Below, one piece after another: positions 1 through 8,378 of a stretch of DNA of 64,000 bases. How positions within the stretch are numbered: position 1 is the stretch's first letter; every line of letters begins with the position of its first letter. The stretch is from Streptomyces sp. CBMA152. Lineage in GTDB: Bacteria; Actinomycetota; Actinomycetes; Streptomycetales; Streptomycetaceae. The stretch covers positions 496,001-560,000 of the forward strand of contig NZ_MECJ01000028.1 in NCBI RefSeq assembly GCF_014596475.1. The letters run 5' to 3'. Made by a program: the position numbers and the translations under genes. The notes beneath the pieces were generated by a model. The model made no database searches. It was not told where the DNA came from and worked only from the letters and a program-made list of their open reading frames with translations.

Positions 1-1032
1 CAGCGCCCCTCCGCGCCCGCCCGCCGCCCCGCCGTCCTCCTCGCCATGGGCCCCGGCATCGCCGACCGGCTGTTCGCCGAGCGGCACCGCGTCCGCCTCG
101 CCGCGCTCGCCGAGACCGACCCCCACCTCGTCGCCCACGACCTCGCCTCGCCCACTTCTCACGTGGCGGAGGCGCTGGCCGCGGCCGAAGTACTGCTGAC
201 CTGCTGGGGAGCGCCCGTGCTCACCGCCGAGGTGCTGGCCGCCGCGCCCCGGCTGCGGGCCGTCGTGCACGCCGCCGGGTCGGTGAAGCACCACATCACC
301 GACGCGTGCTGGGAACGGGGCATCGCGGTGACCTCGGCGGCCGCGGCCAACGCGCTGCCGGTCGCCGAGTACACGCTGGCCGCGATCCTGTTCGCGGGCA
401 AGCACGTGCTGCCCGCCGCCCAGCGGTACGCGGAGCTGCGCGCCCCGCACGACTGGCTGCGCGCGTCCGACGGCACCGGCAACTACCACCGCACGGTCGG
501 CCTGGTCGGGGCGTCGCGGATCGGCCGCCGGGTGATCGAGCTGCTGCGCCCGTTCGACTTCCGGGTGTTGCTGCACGACCCGTATGTGGACGCGGTCGAG
601 GCGGCGGAGCTCGGCGTCGAGCTCGTCGACCTGGACACGCTCTGCGCCCGCAGCAGCGTCGTCTCGGTGCACGCGCCCCAGCTCCCGGCCACCGAGCGCA
701 TGATCGGCGCACGTCAGCTGGCGGCGATGCCCGACGGGGCGACGCTCGTGAACACCGCGCGCGGGTCCCTGGTGGACGAGTCCGCGCTGCTCGGCGAGCT
801 GGTCTCCGGCCGGCTGCACGCCGTACTGGATGTCACCGAGCCCGAACTCCCGCCCCGCGAGAGCCCGTTGTACGACCTGCCCAACGTCCTGCTCACCCCG
901 CACATCGCCGGGTCGCTCGGCAACGAACTGCACCGGATGGCGGACCGGGCGCTCGACGAGCTGGAGCGGTACGCGGCCGGGGTGCCGTTCGCCGACCCCG
1001 TACTCCCGGCGGCCCTGCACCACTCGGCGTGA
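1..1032 (+). CDS. D-isomer-specific 2-hydroxyacid dehydrogenase (5' end outside window)
   Basis: This is an NAD-dependent dehydrogenase of the D-2-hydroxyacid family. The frame stays open to base 1 (reading RPAVLLAMGPGIADRL), so the ATG at 46 is probably internal and the true start lies upstream. The Rossmann glycine motif (GLVGASRIGRRV), the signature LVNTARGSLVDESALL and the late His motif LLTPHIAGS are all present and correctly ordered, giving a nearly complete protein of about 340 residues. The substrate cannot be read from sequence. Streptomyces carry several paralogues acting on phosphoglycerate or other 2-oxoacids, and the divergent N-terminus makes phosphoglycerate unlikely. The last codons (HHSA, stop) fall in a tandem repeat. 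Confidence 0.85.
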   Translation, partial: QRPSAPARRPAVLLAMGPGIADRLFAERHRVRLAALAETDPHLVAHDLASPTSHVAEALAAAEVLLTCWGAPVLTAEVLAAAPRLRAVVHAAGSVKHHITDACWERGIAVTSAAAANALPVAEYTLAAILFAGKHVLPAAQRYAELRAPHDWLRASDGTGNYHRTVGLVGASRIGRRVIELLRPFDFRVLLHDPYVDAVEAAELGVELVDLDTLCARSSVVSVHAPQLPATERMIGARQLAAMPDGATLVNTARGSLVDESALLGELVSGRLHAVLDVTEPELPPRESPLYDLPNVLLTPHIAGSLGNELHRMADRALDELERYAAGVPFADPVLPAALHHSA

Positions 1033-1117
1033 GCCGCCGACGCACCACTCGGCGTGAGCCGCCGACGCACCACTCGGCGTGAGCCACCACCGCACCACCC
1101 GGCGTGAGCCTCCACGC
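1018..1117. repeat. Four tandem 25-bp repeats across a stop codon
   Basis: Four head-to-tail 25-bp units start at 1018, 1043, 1068 and 1093. The first two are identical, the third differs at its end and the fourth is more diverged. Each begins with CACCACTCGGCGTGAGCC or a close variant. The first copy supplies the HHSA C-terminus and TGA of the dehydrogenase, and each later copy repeats a TGA at the same phase of the unit. Confidence 0.9.
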
Positions 1118-1229
1118 CCCGCCGCACCTCCAGCCGCACCCCACCCGCTCCCCCGAGCGCTCACCCATCCAGCTGGTTCAAATCTCACTAAAATGGACTT
1201 ATCGCTCCACGAGCCAGCCGGGAGACGCC

Positions 1230-1925
1230 ATGACATTCGCGCAGATAATCGACTTCAAGACCGAGCGGTTCAGCGACCTGGACCAGCTCATGGACCAGTG
1301 GATCGAGGTGACCAAGGGCAAGCGGACCGCGTCCCACAACGTCATCGGCAAGGACCGCTCCGACGCCTCCCACTTCGTCGAGATCGTCGAATTCCCCTCG
1401 TACGAAGAGGCCATGGCGAACTCGAACCTCCCGGAGACCAACCGGATCTTCGAGGAGATGGTGGCGCTCTGCGACGGTATGCCCACCTTCACGGACCTCG
1501 ATGTGGTGCGCAACGACCAGTTGAACGCGTCAACCGCCCGCCGGTTCTTCCACGAGATCGCCACGGGCGGCAACCTCGACGCGATAGACGAGGTGTTCGC
1601 GCGCGACTACGCCGACCACGACATCATCAAGGAGCAGGACACGGTCGTCGGCTCCGACGGGATACGCGACGACCTCACCGGGTGGCGGTCGGCCTTCGAC
1701 TTCACCTTCGACCTCGACCGGCAGATCTGCGAGGGCGACGACGTGGTGACGCTGTGGACCTGGAAGGCCACCCACAAGGGCGACTTCATGGGCATCCCGG
1801 CCTCCGGCAAGCAGGTCACCATGACCGGCACCACGATCTTCCGGTTCAAGAACGACAAGATCCAGGAAGGCTGGTGGCACTACGACGCCATGAAGCTCAT
1901 GAAGCAGCTGGGCGCCACGGGCTGA
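1230..1925 (+). CDS. SnoaL-like / NTF2-fold protein with N-terminal ABM-like domain
   Basis: This 231-residue protein has two parts. Residues 1-95 (FAQIIDFKTERFSDLDQL, then VEIVEFPSYEEAM) resemble a dimeric alpha-beta barrel domain. Residues from about 100 to the end (ARRFFHEIATGGNLDAIDEV, DYADHD, GIPASGKQVTMTG) resemble the SnoaL-like polyketide cyclase/ester cyclase family of the NTF2 fold. I chose the ATG at 1230 because it has a GGGAGA ribosome site and begins the conserved part; the frame is open further upstream. The gene stands alone and ends before a strong terminator shared with groEL1. Its function is unknown and need not be catalytic. Confidence 0.75.
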   Translation: MTFAQIIDFKTERFSDLDQLMDQWIEVTKGKRTASHNVIGKDRSDASHFVEIVEFPSYEEAMANSNLPETNRIFEEMVALCDGMPTFTDLDVVRNDQLNASTARRFFHEIATGGNLDAIDEVFARDYADHDIIKEQDTVVGSDGIRDDLTGWRSAFDFTFDLDRQICEGDDVVTLWTWKATHKGDFMGIPASGKQVTMTGTTIFRFKNDKIQEGWWHYDAMKLMKQLGATG

Positions 1926-1989
1926 GCCACCGGATCCCCGGACAGCCCGAGCCACCGCACGCCTCCCGGAATCCGGAACCCGGAACGGG

Positions 1990-2030
1990 AAAGGCCCCCG
2001 CCCCGCCGAGACGGCGGGACCGGGGGCCTT
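1990..2030. terminator. Bidirectional terminator hairpin
   Basis: AAGGCCCCCG (1991-2000) pairs perfectly with CGGGGGCCTT (2021-2030), and the loop holds a second small GC stem. It lies between the convergent SnoaL-like gene and groEL1 and can serve both strands. Confidence 0.85.
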
Positions 2031-2085
2031 CACACGTACTGCACCGACCACACGTACTACGTGCGGAGCCGGACGTCGTACGACG

Positions 2086-3708
<1,623 letters not shown>

Positions 3709-3749
3709 GGGAGCGGTTCAGCCCTCTCGGAAAACTCGGTTAATGAAAA

Positions 3750-3793
3750 CTGCGCCCCTCGCCGCCCGGCTAGCGGGATGACCAGGGGCGCAG
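3750..3793 (-). other. Hairpin in the groES-groEL1 spacer
   Basis: CTGCGCCCCT (3750-3759) pairs perfectly with AGGGGCGCAG (3784-3793) around a 24-base loop that has its own short stem. Sitting between two operon genes, it may be an RNA processing, stabilising or partial-termination site affecting the GroES:GroEL1 ratio. That role is inferred. Confidence 0.6.
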
Positions 3794-3819
3794 CTCAGGC
3801 ACATGTGCCGGTGAAGCGA

Positions 3820-4128
3820 TTACTTCTCGATGATCGCGAGCACGTCGCGAGCCGAGAGGACGAGGTACTCGTCGCCGTTGTACTTCACCTCGGTGCCGCC
3901 GTACTTGCTGTAGAGCACGACGTCGCCGACCTTGACGTCGAGCGGCAGGCGCTCGCCGTTCTCGAAGCGGCCCGGGCCCACGGCGAGGACAGCACCCTCC
4001 TGGGGCTTCTCCTTCGCGGTGTCCGGGATGACCAGGCCGGAGGCCGTGGTCTGCTCGGCGTCGAGCGGCTGGACCACGATGCGGTCCTCAAGCGGCTTGA
4101 TGGCAACCTTGGAGCTGGCGGTCGTCAC
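3820..4128 (-). CDS. groES: 10 kDa co-chaperonin GroES
   Basis: This 102-residue protein forms the heptameric lid of GroEL. It shows the family start (IKPLEDRIVVQPLDAEQTTASG), the mobile-loop region and the closing YLVLSARDVLAIIEK. It is the first gene of the groES-groEL1 operon. The promoter and two CIRCE repressor sites lie 100-175 bases upstream, so expression is expected to be HrcA-repressed and heat-induced. Confidence 0.97.
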   Translation of the reverse strand: MTTASSKVAIKPLEDRIVVQPLDAEQTTASGLVIPDTAKEKPQEGAVLAVGPGRFENGERLPLDVKVGDVVLYSKYGGTEVKYNGDEYLVLSARDVLAIIEK

Positions 4129-4227
4129 GATCCGGTCTCCCCCTTCGGAGATCTCACGGGGTTAACTGTTTGGGGTGGCGACCAGGTGGATCCGTCGTCG
4201 CGGGTGCCGGACCTGCCCGTCGCTGTG

Positions 4228-4254
4228 TTGGCACTCTCCGGTGGGGAGTGCCAG
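4228..4254 (-). promoter_or_regulatory. CIRCE operator (promoter-distal copy, nearer groES)
   Basis: TTGGCACTC, nine bases, GAGTGCCAG is a one-mismatch match in each arm to the CIRCE consensus TTAGCACTC-N9-GAGTGCTAA bound by HrcA. It lies downstream of the -10 box, in the transcribed leader of groES. Confidence 0.88.
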
Positions 4255-4259
4255 AGCCG

Positions 4260-4289
4260 AGACTAGGACGGCGGTTAGCACTCGGTCAA
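4260..4289 (-). promoter_or_regulatory. groES-groEL1 promoter, principal-sigma type
   Basis: Read on the minus strand, TTGACC (4284-4289) and TAGTCT (4260-4265) are separated by 18 bases, a good match to the vegetative sigma (HrdB) consensus. The -35 box lies inside the nine-base spacer of the upstream CIRCE, so HrcA bound there would block RNA polymerase. Confidence 0.82.
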
Positions 4290-4301
4290 GCGGAGTGCCA
4301 A
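4275..4301 (-). promoter_or_regulatory. CIRCE operator (overlapping the -35 box)
   Basis: TTAGCACTC, nine bases, GAGTGCCAA is nearly perfect CIRCE. Together with the copy at 4228 it gives two HrcA sites flanking the -10 region of one promoter. Confidence 0.92.
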
Positions 4302-4341
4302 TCCGATGCCGGATTCGCGAGCTGCGGGGTGGCGCCTTCGT

Positions 4342-4390
4342 CCGTCTGCGGAACGTGCCGGGCCGGTCGCACAGTTCCCCGCACCCCTGG
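4342..4390. repeat. Degenerate copy of a GC-rich intergenic repeat
   Basis: The stretch reading CGTCTGCGG then GCACAGTTCCCCGCACCCCT is a diverged copy of an element also found at 21101, 25675-25752 and 27453-27520 (core GCGCAGTTCCCCGCGCCCCT). It lies in the 317-base space between groES and the NodB genes, which otherwise holds only the groES control region. Confidence 0.7.
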
Positions 4391-4445
4391 GCAATCAGGC
4401 CGCGATCAGCCACAGACGACCCGCGGACAACATCCGGCACCCCCC

Positions 4446-5165
4446 CTACACGTAATCCTCCAGCCGCCCCACGGTGAACCCCTGCTCCTGAATGCGCCGC
4501 AGCATCCGCGCGGTCCGCGCGGCCGGTGTGCCGGGGCCGGTGCAGCGGGCCAGGACGATGTCGCCGGGACGCAGCCGCGCCCCCGAGCGGTAGTGCAGCG
4601 CATCCCCCCGCGAGGACATCGCGGCCCGCCACAGCACCAGCGACCGCACCCCACAGGCACGCGCCGCTCGCAGGGTGTCCGCGTTGTACCCCCCGGACGG
4701 CGGCCGGAACAGCCGCGGCCGCACCCCGCGCCCGCAGATCTCCGCGCGCTGCCCCTCGTACGGCAGTGCCCGCAGGTCGGAAGCGTGGCCGGACGGCGAG
4801 GCGAACGTGGAGACCGGCAGCTTCAGCTCGTGCACCATCCGCTGGAGCGCAGGGTCGCGCACCGCCCCGTCGTACGTCACGAAGACGACCTTCTGCCGGT
4901 CGGGCAGCGGCACCCGGTCCACCACGAACGGGAGCGCGGGCCGGCGCGCGGGGGGCGCGGGGGCGGGCGGGAGCGGTCCCGCGAGCCCCCACCGCCGGGC
5001 TGCCGCCTCGCGGGCGCCCGTACGCGGCGCGACCTTCGCCGCCGCCTTGCGGCCGAGCCGCCCGATCGGGTCGACGGACTGGGCGCAGCCCGTCGCCGAG
5101 AACAGCGAGACCGCGAGCGCACCGGCCGCCAGCAGACCGGCCAGCCGCCGGTGCGCGCGTGTCAT
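4446..5165 (-). CDS. NodB-like polysaccharide deacetylase homologue, probably inactive
   Basis: This 239-residue exported protein starts with a lipoprotein-type signal (AVSLFSATGC, Cys 27). It aligns along its length with the upstream neighbour and with the protein at 16944, sharing DPALQRMVHELKLPVS, RPRLFRPP and the C-terminal RLEDYV. The catalytic motifs are damaged: TFDDG/TIDDG reads TYDGA with one Asp lost, the segment with the metal-binding HTLxH motif is deleted, and RPPYGN reads RPPSGG. It should therefore lack deacetylase activity. The ATG overlaps the upstream stop by four bases, implying translational coupling. It may be a decaying duplicate or a binding-only partner. Confidence 0.8.
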   Translation of the reverse strand: MTRAHRRLAGLLAAGALAVSLFSATGCAQSVDPIGRLGRKAAAKVAPRTGAREAAARRWGLAGPLPPAPAPPARRPALPFVVDRVPLPDRQKVVFVTYDGAVRDPALQRMVHELKLPVSTFASPSGHASDLRALPYEGQRAEICGRGVRPRLFRPPSGGYNADTLRAARACGVRSLVLWRAAMSSRGDALHYRSGARLRPGDIVLARCTGPGTPAARTARMLRRIQEQGFTVGRLEDYV

Positions 5166-6136
5166 ACGTAGTCCTCCAGCCTGGCCACCGCGTATCCCTT
5201 GTCGGTGACCACCTTCATGACGTTGCGGATCATGTCGGGCATCGTGCCCTTCCAGTCCTCACGTCCCCGGAAATGGGTCAGGATGATGTCGCCGGGGTGC
5301 AGGTCGCGGTCCCACTCGCGCCACTCCATGTGATCGGGAAACGCCTCCGCCGCCCACAAGGGCACGGCCTTGACGCCACACGACTGAGCCGCGCGCAGGG
5401 TGTCCTCGTTGTAGTTGCCGTACGGCGGCCGGAAGAGCCGGGGCCGTTTGCCCGCCCATTTCTCGATCTTGTCCTGCTGGTCGCAGATCTCGTGGTGCTG
5501 TGTGTCGTACGAAAGTGCGGGCATGTAACGGTGGTTGAGGGTGTGGTTGTTGAGGGTGACGCCGAGGCCCTGCATCCGCTTGAAGTACGGGTAGTCGGTG
5601 CGGACGAGGTAGTCGCTGAGGAACGCGCTGTAGGGGATGCGCAGTTCCTGCATCATCTTCAGCAGCGCCGGGTCCTTCTCGGCGCCGTCGTCGATGGTGA
5701 GGAAGACGATCCGTTTCTTCGTCGGCACGGTGGTGAAGACGGGCGGCAGCGAGTCCCCGCCGTCGGTCTCGAACCCGGGCCGGTTGGTGATCTTCGGTTT
5801 GACGGCGGGCGGGGCGGGCGCGGCAAGCGGCACCTTCGCCAGCTTCCACTTCTTGGTGGCGGCGACCCTGGCCTCCTGTGCCTCCTTGAGCTGGTCGGAG
5901 TAGCCGGCGAGGGCGCGGGCGGCGTCGTTCTGGTACGCCTGCGAGCCGCCGGCGGGCTTGGCCCCGTGGCGCCCGCCGCCCGGCTCCTCGGCGGCGCACC
6001 CGGAGGCGAGCGCGGCGGCGACGAGACCGGCGAGGACGAGACAGGGGGTGCGGCGCGTGCGCGGGGCGCGCGGCGCTCCGCGCGATACGGGTGGTCCGAT
6101 TGATCCGGATTCTTCCTTTTGTCGTACAAGCTGCAT
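5162..6136 (-). CDS. Polysaccharide deacetylase (NodB) family lipoprotein
   Basis: This is a 324-residue carbohydrate esterase family 4 (NodB fold) protein that would remove acetyl groups from a cell-surface glycan. From the ATG at 6136 it has an arginine-rich n-region, a hydrophobic stretch and lipobox ALASGC (Cys 47). A linker follows, then motif 1 TIDDGAEKDP (147-156), metal motif NHTLNH and motif 3 RLFRPPYGNYN. All are intact, so activity is plausible. A longer frame to 6220 would overlap the divergent methyltransferase start, so I prefer 6136, although its ribosome site is weak. It forms a two-gene unit with its degenerate paralogue. Confidence 0.85.
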   Translation of the reverse strand: MQLVRQKEESGSIGPPVSRGAPRAPRTRRTPCLVLAGLVAAALASGCAAEEPGGGRHGAKPAGGSQAYQNDAARALAGYSDQLKEAQEARVAATKKWKLAKVPLAAPAPPAVKPKITNRPGFETDGGDSLPPVFTTVPTKKRIVFLTIDDGAEKDPALLKMMQELRIPYSAFLSDYLVRTDYPYFKRMQGLGVTLNNHTLNHRYMPALSYDTQHHEICDQQDKIEKWAGKRPRLFRPPYGNYNEDTLRAAQSCGVKAVPLWAAEAFPDHMEWREWDRDLHPGDIILTHFRGREDWKGTMPDMIRNVMKVVTDKGYAVARLEDYV

Positions 6137-6219
6137 GCCGCCGCATCCTGTCAGCGCAGGGCCGGATCGCCCGGGCGACACCCACCACAGGACGCGGCCC
6201 GTCCCCCGCCTGGCCCACA

Positions 6220-7545
6220 ATGGGGCAGGTGAACGACCTCGACTCCTTCCGCGCCCTGCTCGCTCCCGAGGGCCGGGGCCTGCTGGACTCGCTCCGCGAC
6301 TACGACCCGTCCCAGGAGCTGGCGGTGGCGACCCGGCTGCGCCGCACGCACGCCCCCGAACTGGTCTCGGCGGCGCTCGCCCAGGCGCGGCTGCGCCAGC
6401 GCGCGGTGGCGAAGTTCGGCGCGGACGACGCGTACCGGATGTTCTTCACGCCCAACGGCGTCGAGCAGTCGACGCGGGCCACGGTGGCCGCGTACCGCGC
6501 CGGGGTCTTCGCCGCGCACGGTGTACGCGGGGTCGCCGACCTCTGCTGCGGCATCGGCGGCGACGCGCTCGCGCTGGCCCGCGCGGGCATCAAGGTCCTC
6601 GCGGTGGACCGCGACGAGCTGACGGCCGAGGTCGCCCGCGCCAACGCGGCGGCGCTCGGGCTCGCCGAGCTGATCGAGGTGCGGTGCGCGGACGTGGCGG
6701 ACGTGGACACGTCGGGGTGGGACGCGGTGTTCGTCGACCCGGCGCGGCGTGGGGGGCGCGGCCGGATCTTCGACCCGGAGGCATACTCGCCGCCACTGTC
6801 GTGGGCGGTCGGCGCGGCCCTGAAGGCGCCCTTCGCCGCCCTCAAGATCGCCCCCGGCATCCCGCACGAGGCGATCCCGCCTCAGGCCGAGGCCGAGTGG
6901 ATCTCGGACGGCGGGGACGTGAAGGAGGCGGTGCTGTGGTTCGGGGGCGGGGCGGTCGAACCGGGCGCCGGGGGCAGAGGCAGTGGGGCCGTCGAACCGG
7001 CCGCCGGGGACAGGGACAGCGGGGCCGTCGAACCGGGCGCCGCCGAGTCCCCCGGCGCCGGTGGGATGCGCGGCGCCGTCACCCCCGGCTCCGTCCGCGC
7101 CACGCTGCTGCCCGCGCACGCGTCCCTGTGGACCTCGGCGCCGCTGCCCGCCCCGCCGGTGGGACCGATCGGGCGGTATCTGTACGAGCCGGACGGCGCC
7201 GTCATCCGCGCGCATCTGGTGGCCGAAATCGTCGCGGCGAGCGGCGGCCGCCTCGTCGACGAGACGATCGCGTACGTGACGAACGACGAGCCGTACGTCT
7301 CCCCGTACACCACCGCGTACGAGATCACCGACGAACTCCCCTTCAACATGAAGAAGCTGAAGGCGCTGCTGCGCGAGCGCGAGGTCGGGATCCTCACCGT
7401 CAAGAAGCGCGGCTCGGCGGTCGAGCCGGAGGAGCTGCGGCGCAAGATGAAGCTCCAGGGGCGCAACTCGGCCACCGTGTTCCTGACCCGGGTGGCGGGA
7501 GCGCCGACGATGCTGGTCGGGCACCCGGTGGCGGCCCCGGCGTAA
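6220..7545 (+). CDS. SAM-dependent methyltransferase with THUMP-like domain
   Basis: This 441-residue protein has a class I methyltransferase core: GVADLCCGIGGDALALA is the SAM-binding motif I, followed by VLAVDRDE and VFVDPARR. The C-terminal region (LLREREVGILTVKKRG, ELRRKMKLQGRNSATVFLTR) matches the THUMP-like domain of actinobacterial homologues, which suggests an RNA substrate. The start is the ATG at 6220, where conservation begins; the frame extends upstream to 6091 over the divergent gene. A Gly/Ala/Glu/Pro-rich insertion of three 12-residue repeats (about residues 244-279) splits the domains. Confidence 0.82.
   Translation: MGQVNDLDSFRALLAPEGRGLLDSLRDYDPSQELAVATRLRRTHAPELVSAALAQARLRQRAVAKFGADDAYRMFFTPNGVEQSTRATVAAYRAGVFAAHGVRGVADLCCGIGGDALALARAGIKVLAVDRDELTAEVARANAAALGLAELIEVRCADVADVDTSGWDAVFVDPARRGGRGRIFDPEAYSPPLSWAVGAALKAPFAALKIAPGIPHEAIPPQAEAEWISDGGDVKEAVLWFGGGAVEPGAGGRGSGAVEPAAGDRDSGAVEPGAAESPGAGGMRGAVTPGSVRATLLPAHASLWTSAPLPAPPVGPIGRYLYEPDGAVIRAHLVAEIVAASGGRLVDETIAYVTNDEPYVSPYTTAYEITDELPFNMKKLKALLREREVGILTVKKRGSAVEPEELRRKMKLQGRNSATVFLTRVAGAPTMLVGHPVAAPA
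6949..7056 (+). repeat. Three in-frame 36-bp repeats inside the methyltransferase gene
   Basis: Copies start at 6949, 6985 and 7021 with a 36-bp period. Each encodes GAVEP followed by a Gly/Ala/Asp-rich tail (GAVEPGAGGRGS, GAVEPAAGDRDS, GAVEPGAAESPG). The period preserves the frame, so the array lengthens a linker without breaking the enzyme. Confidence 0.9.
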
Positions 7546-7640
7546 CACTCGTCACATCCCCTGCTCTTTGCAACTGCTCTGTTGTCACAGGGCGTTGTTA
7601 GGGTGCAAGAGATCATCCAGACGTTCGGGGGAGGCGATTT

Positions 7641-8027
7641 ATGGACAAGCGACCTGATCTCGGCGTGCCCCACGAGGACGGGCTCAAGACGCTGGCGCAC
7701 GATCTCGACGAGATGCAGCGCCATCTCGACAAGCAGGTCCGCCGCATGGACGGGATCGTCGACCGGATCGAGGCGGGCTGGAAGGGCCCGGCCGGGTCGG
7801 CCTACCGCGATCTGCACCGGGGCGCGGCCAAGGACGCCGTGCGCATCCGGGGGGTCCTCCAGGTCATCGAGGAGGCCGTGCGGCTGAGCCGGGACGGGTT
7901 CAGCGAGCAGGACCTCGAAGTCCTCGCGCGGATGCGGGAGATACAGGACCACGTCGACGTGGCCCGCGAGGCCGACGCGCTGCAGGCGCCCGAGCCGGGC
8001 CCGCGCAGCAGCATCAGCGATCTCTGA
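7641..8027 (+). CDS. WXG100-like type VII secretion protein
   Basis: This 128-residue, largely helical protein shows the WXG hairpin pattern: two amphipathic helices around GWKGPAGSAY (residues 46-55), as in EsxA/B-type proteins. A strong GGGGGAGG ribosome site precedes the ATG. It opens a plus-strand gene run with a second WXG protein and a toxin, and WXG proteins usually act as export partners or chaperones for such toxins through the type VII (ESX/Ess) system. The acidic C-terminal tail after residue 105 is not part of the hairpin. No secretion ATPase is encoded in this window. Confidence 0.8.
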   Translation: MDKRPDLGVPHEDGLKTLAHDLDEMQRHLDKQVRRMDGIVDRIEAGWKGPAGSAYRDLHRGAAKDAVRIRGVLQVIEEAVRLSRDGFSEQDLEVLARMREIQDHVDVAREADALQAPEPGPRSSISDL

Positions 8028-8075
8028 CGTCCGACAGCCAGGCCGTACGAACGCTCAACGGGGGAACAGGGGAAC

Positions 8076-8378
8076 ATGCCCGACGACGACCACATAGCCG
8101 TCAGCTTCGGCACGCTGCGCGAGCTCGCCGGAGAGCTGGAGGACATCCTCAAGCAGCTCAACGAGAAGCTGGGCTCGCTCTACGACCGTACCGAGAAGGT
8201 CGTGCTGACCTGGGACGGCGCGGCCCGCGAGGCGTTCGTCGACGAACTCGACCGCTGGGACCGCGACATGCAGGACCTCCAGGCCCGCCAGGCCTGGCTC
8301 CACGAGGTCGTCACCACCGGCCACGCCAACTACGCCTCGGCCCACCGGGCCGTGCTGCGCGGCTGGGGGGCCGCCTGA
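8076..8378 (+). CDS. WXG100 family protein
   Basis: At 100 residues this is the classic WXG100 size. Two heptad-rich helices flank the turn TWDGAAREAF (residues 46-55), where WDG is the WXG motif. Its TGA overlaps the ATG of the following toxin by one base (TGATG), so the two are probably translationally coupled and may form a complex for export. Together with the gene at 7641 it could make a heterodimer. That pairing is inferred from context. Confidence 0.87.
   Translation: MPDDDHIAVSFGTLRELAGELEDILKQLNEKLGSLYDRTEKVVLTWDGAAREAFVDELDRWDRDMQDLQARQAWLHEVVTTGHANYASAHRAVLRGWGAA

Noticed and set aside
1104..1229. Longer N-terminus for the SnoaL-like protein
   Set aside because: The extra 42 codons are Pro/His-rich, begin in the tandem repeats and have no ribosome site, while the ATG at 1230 does.
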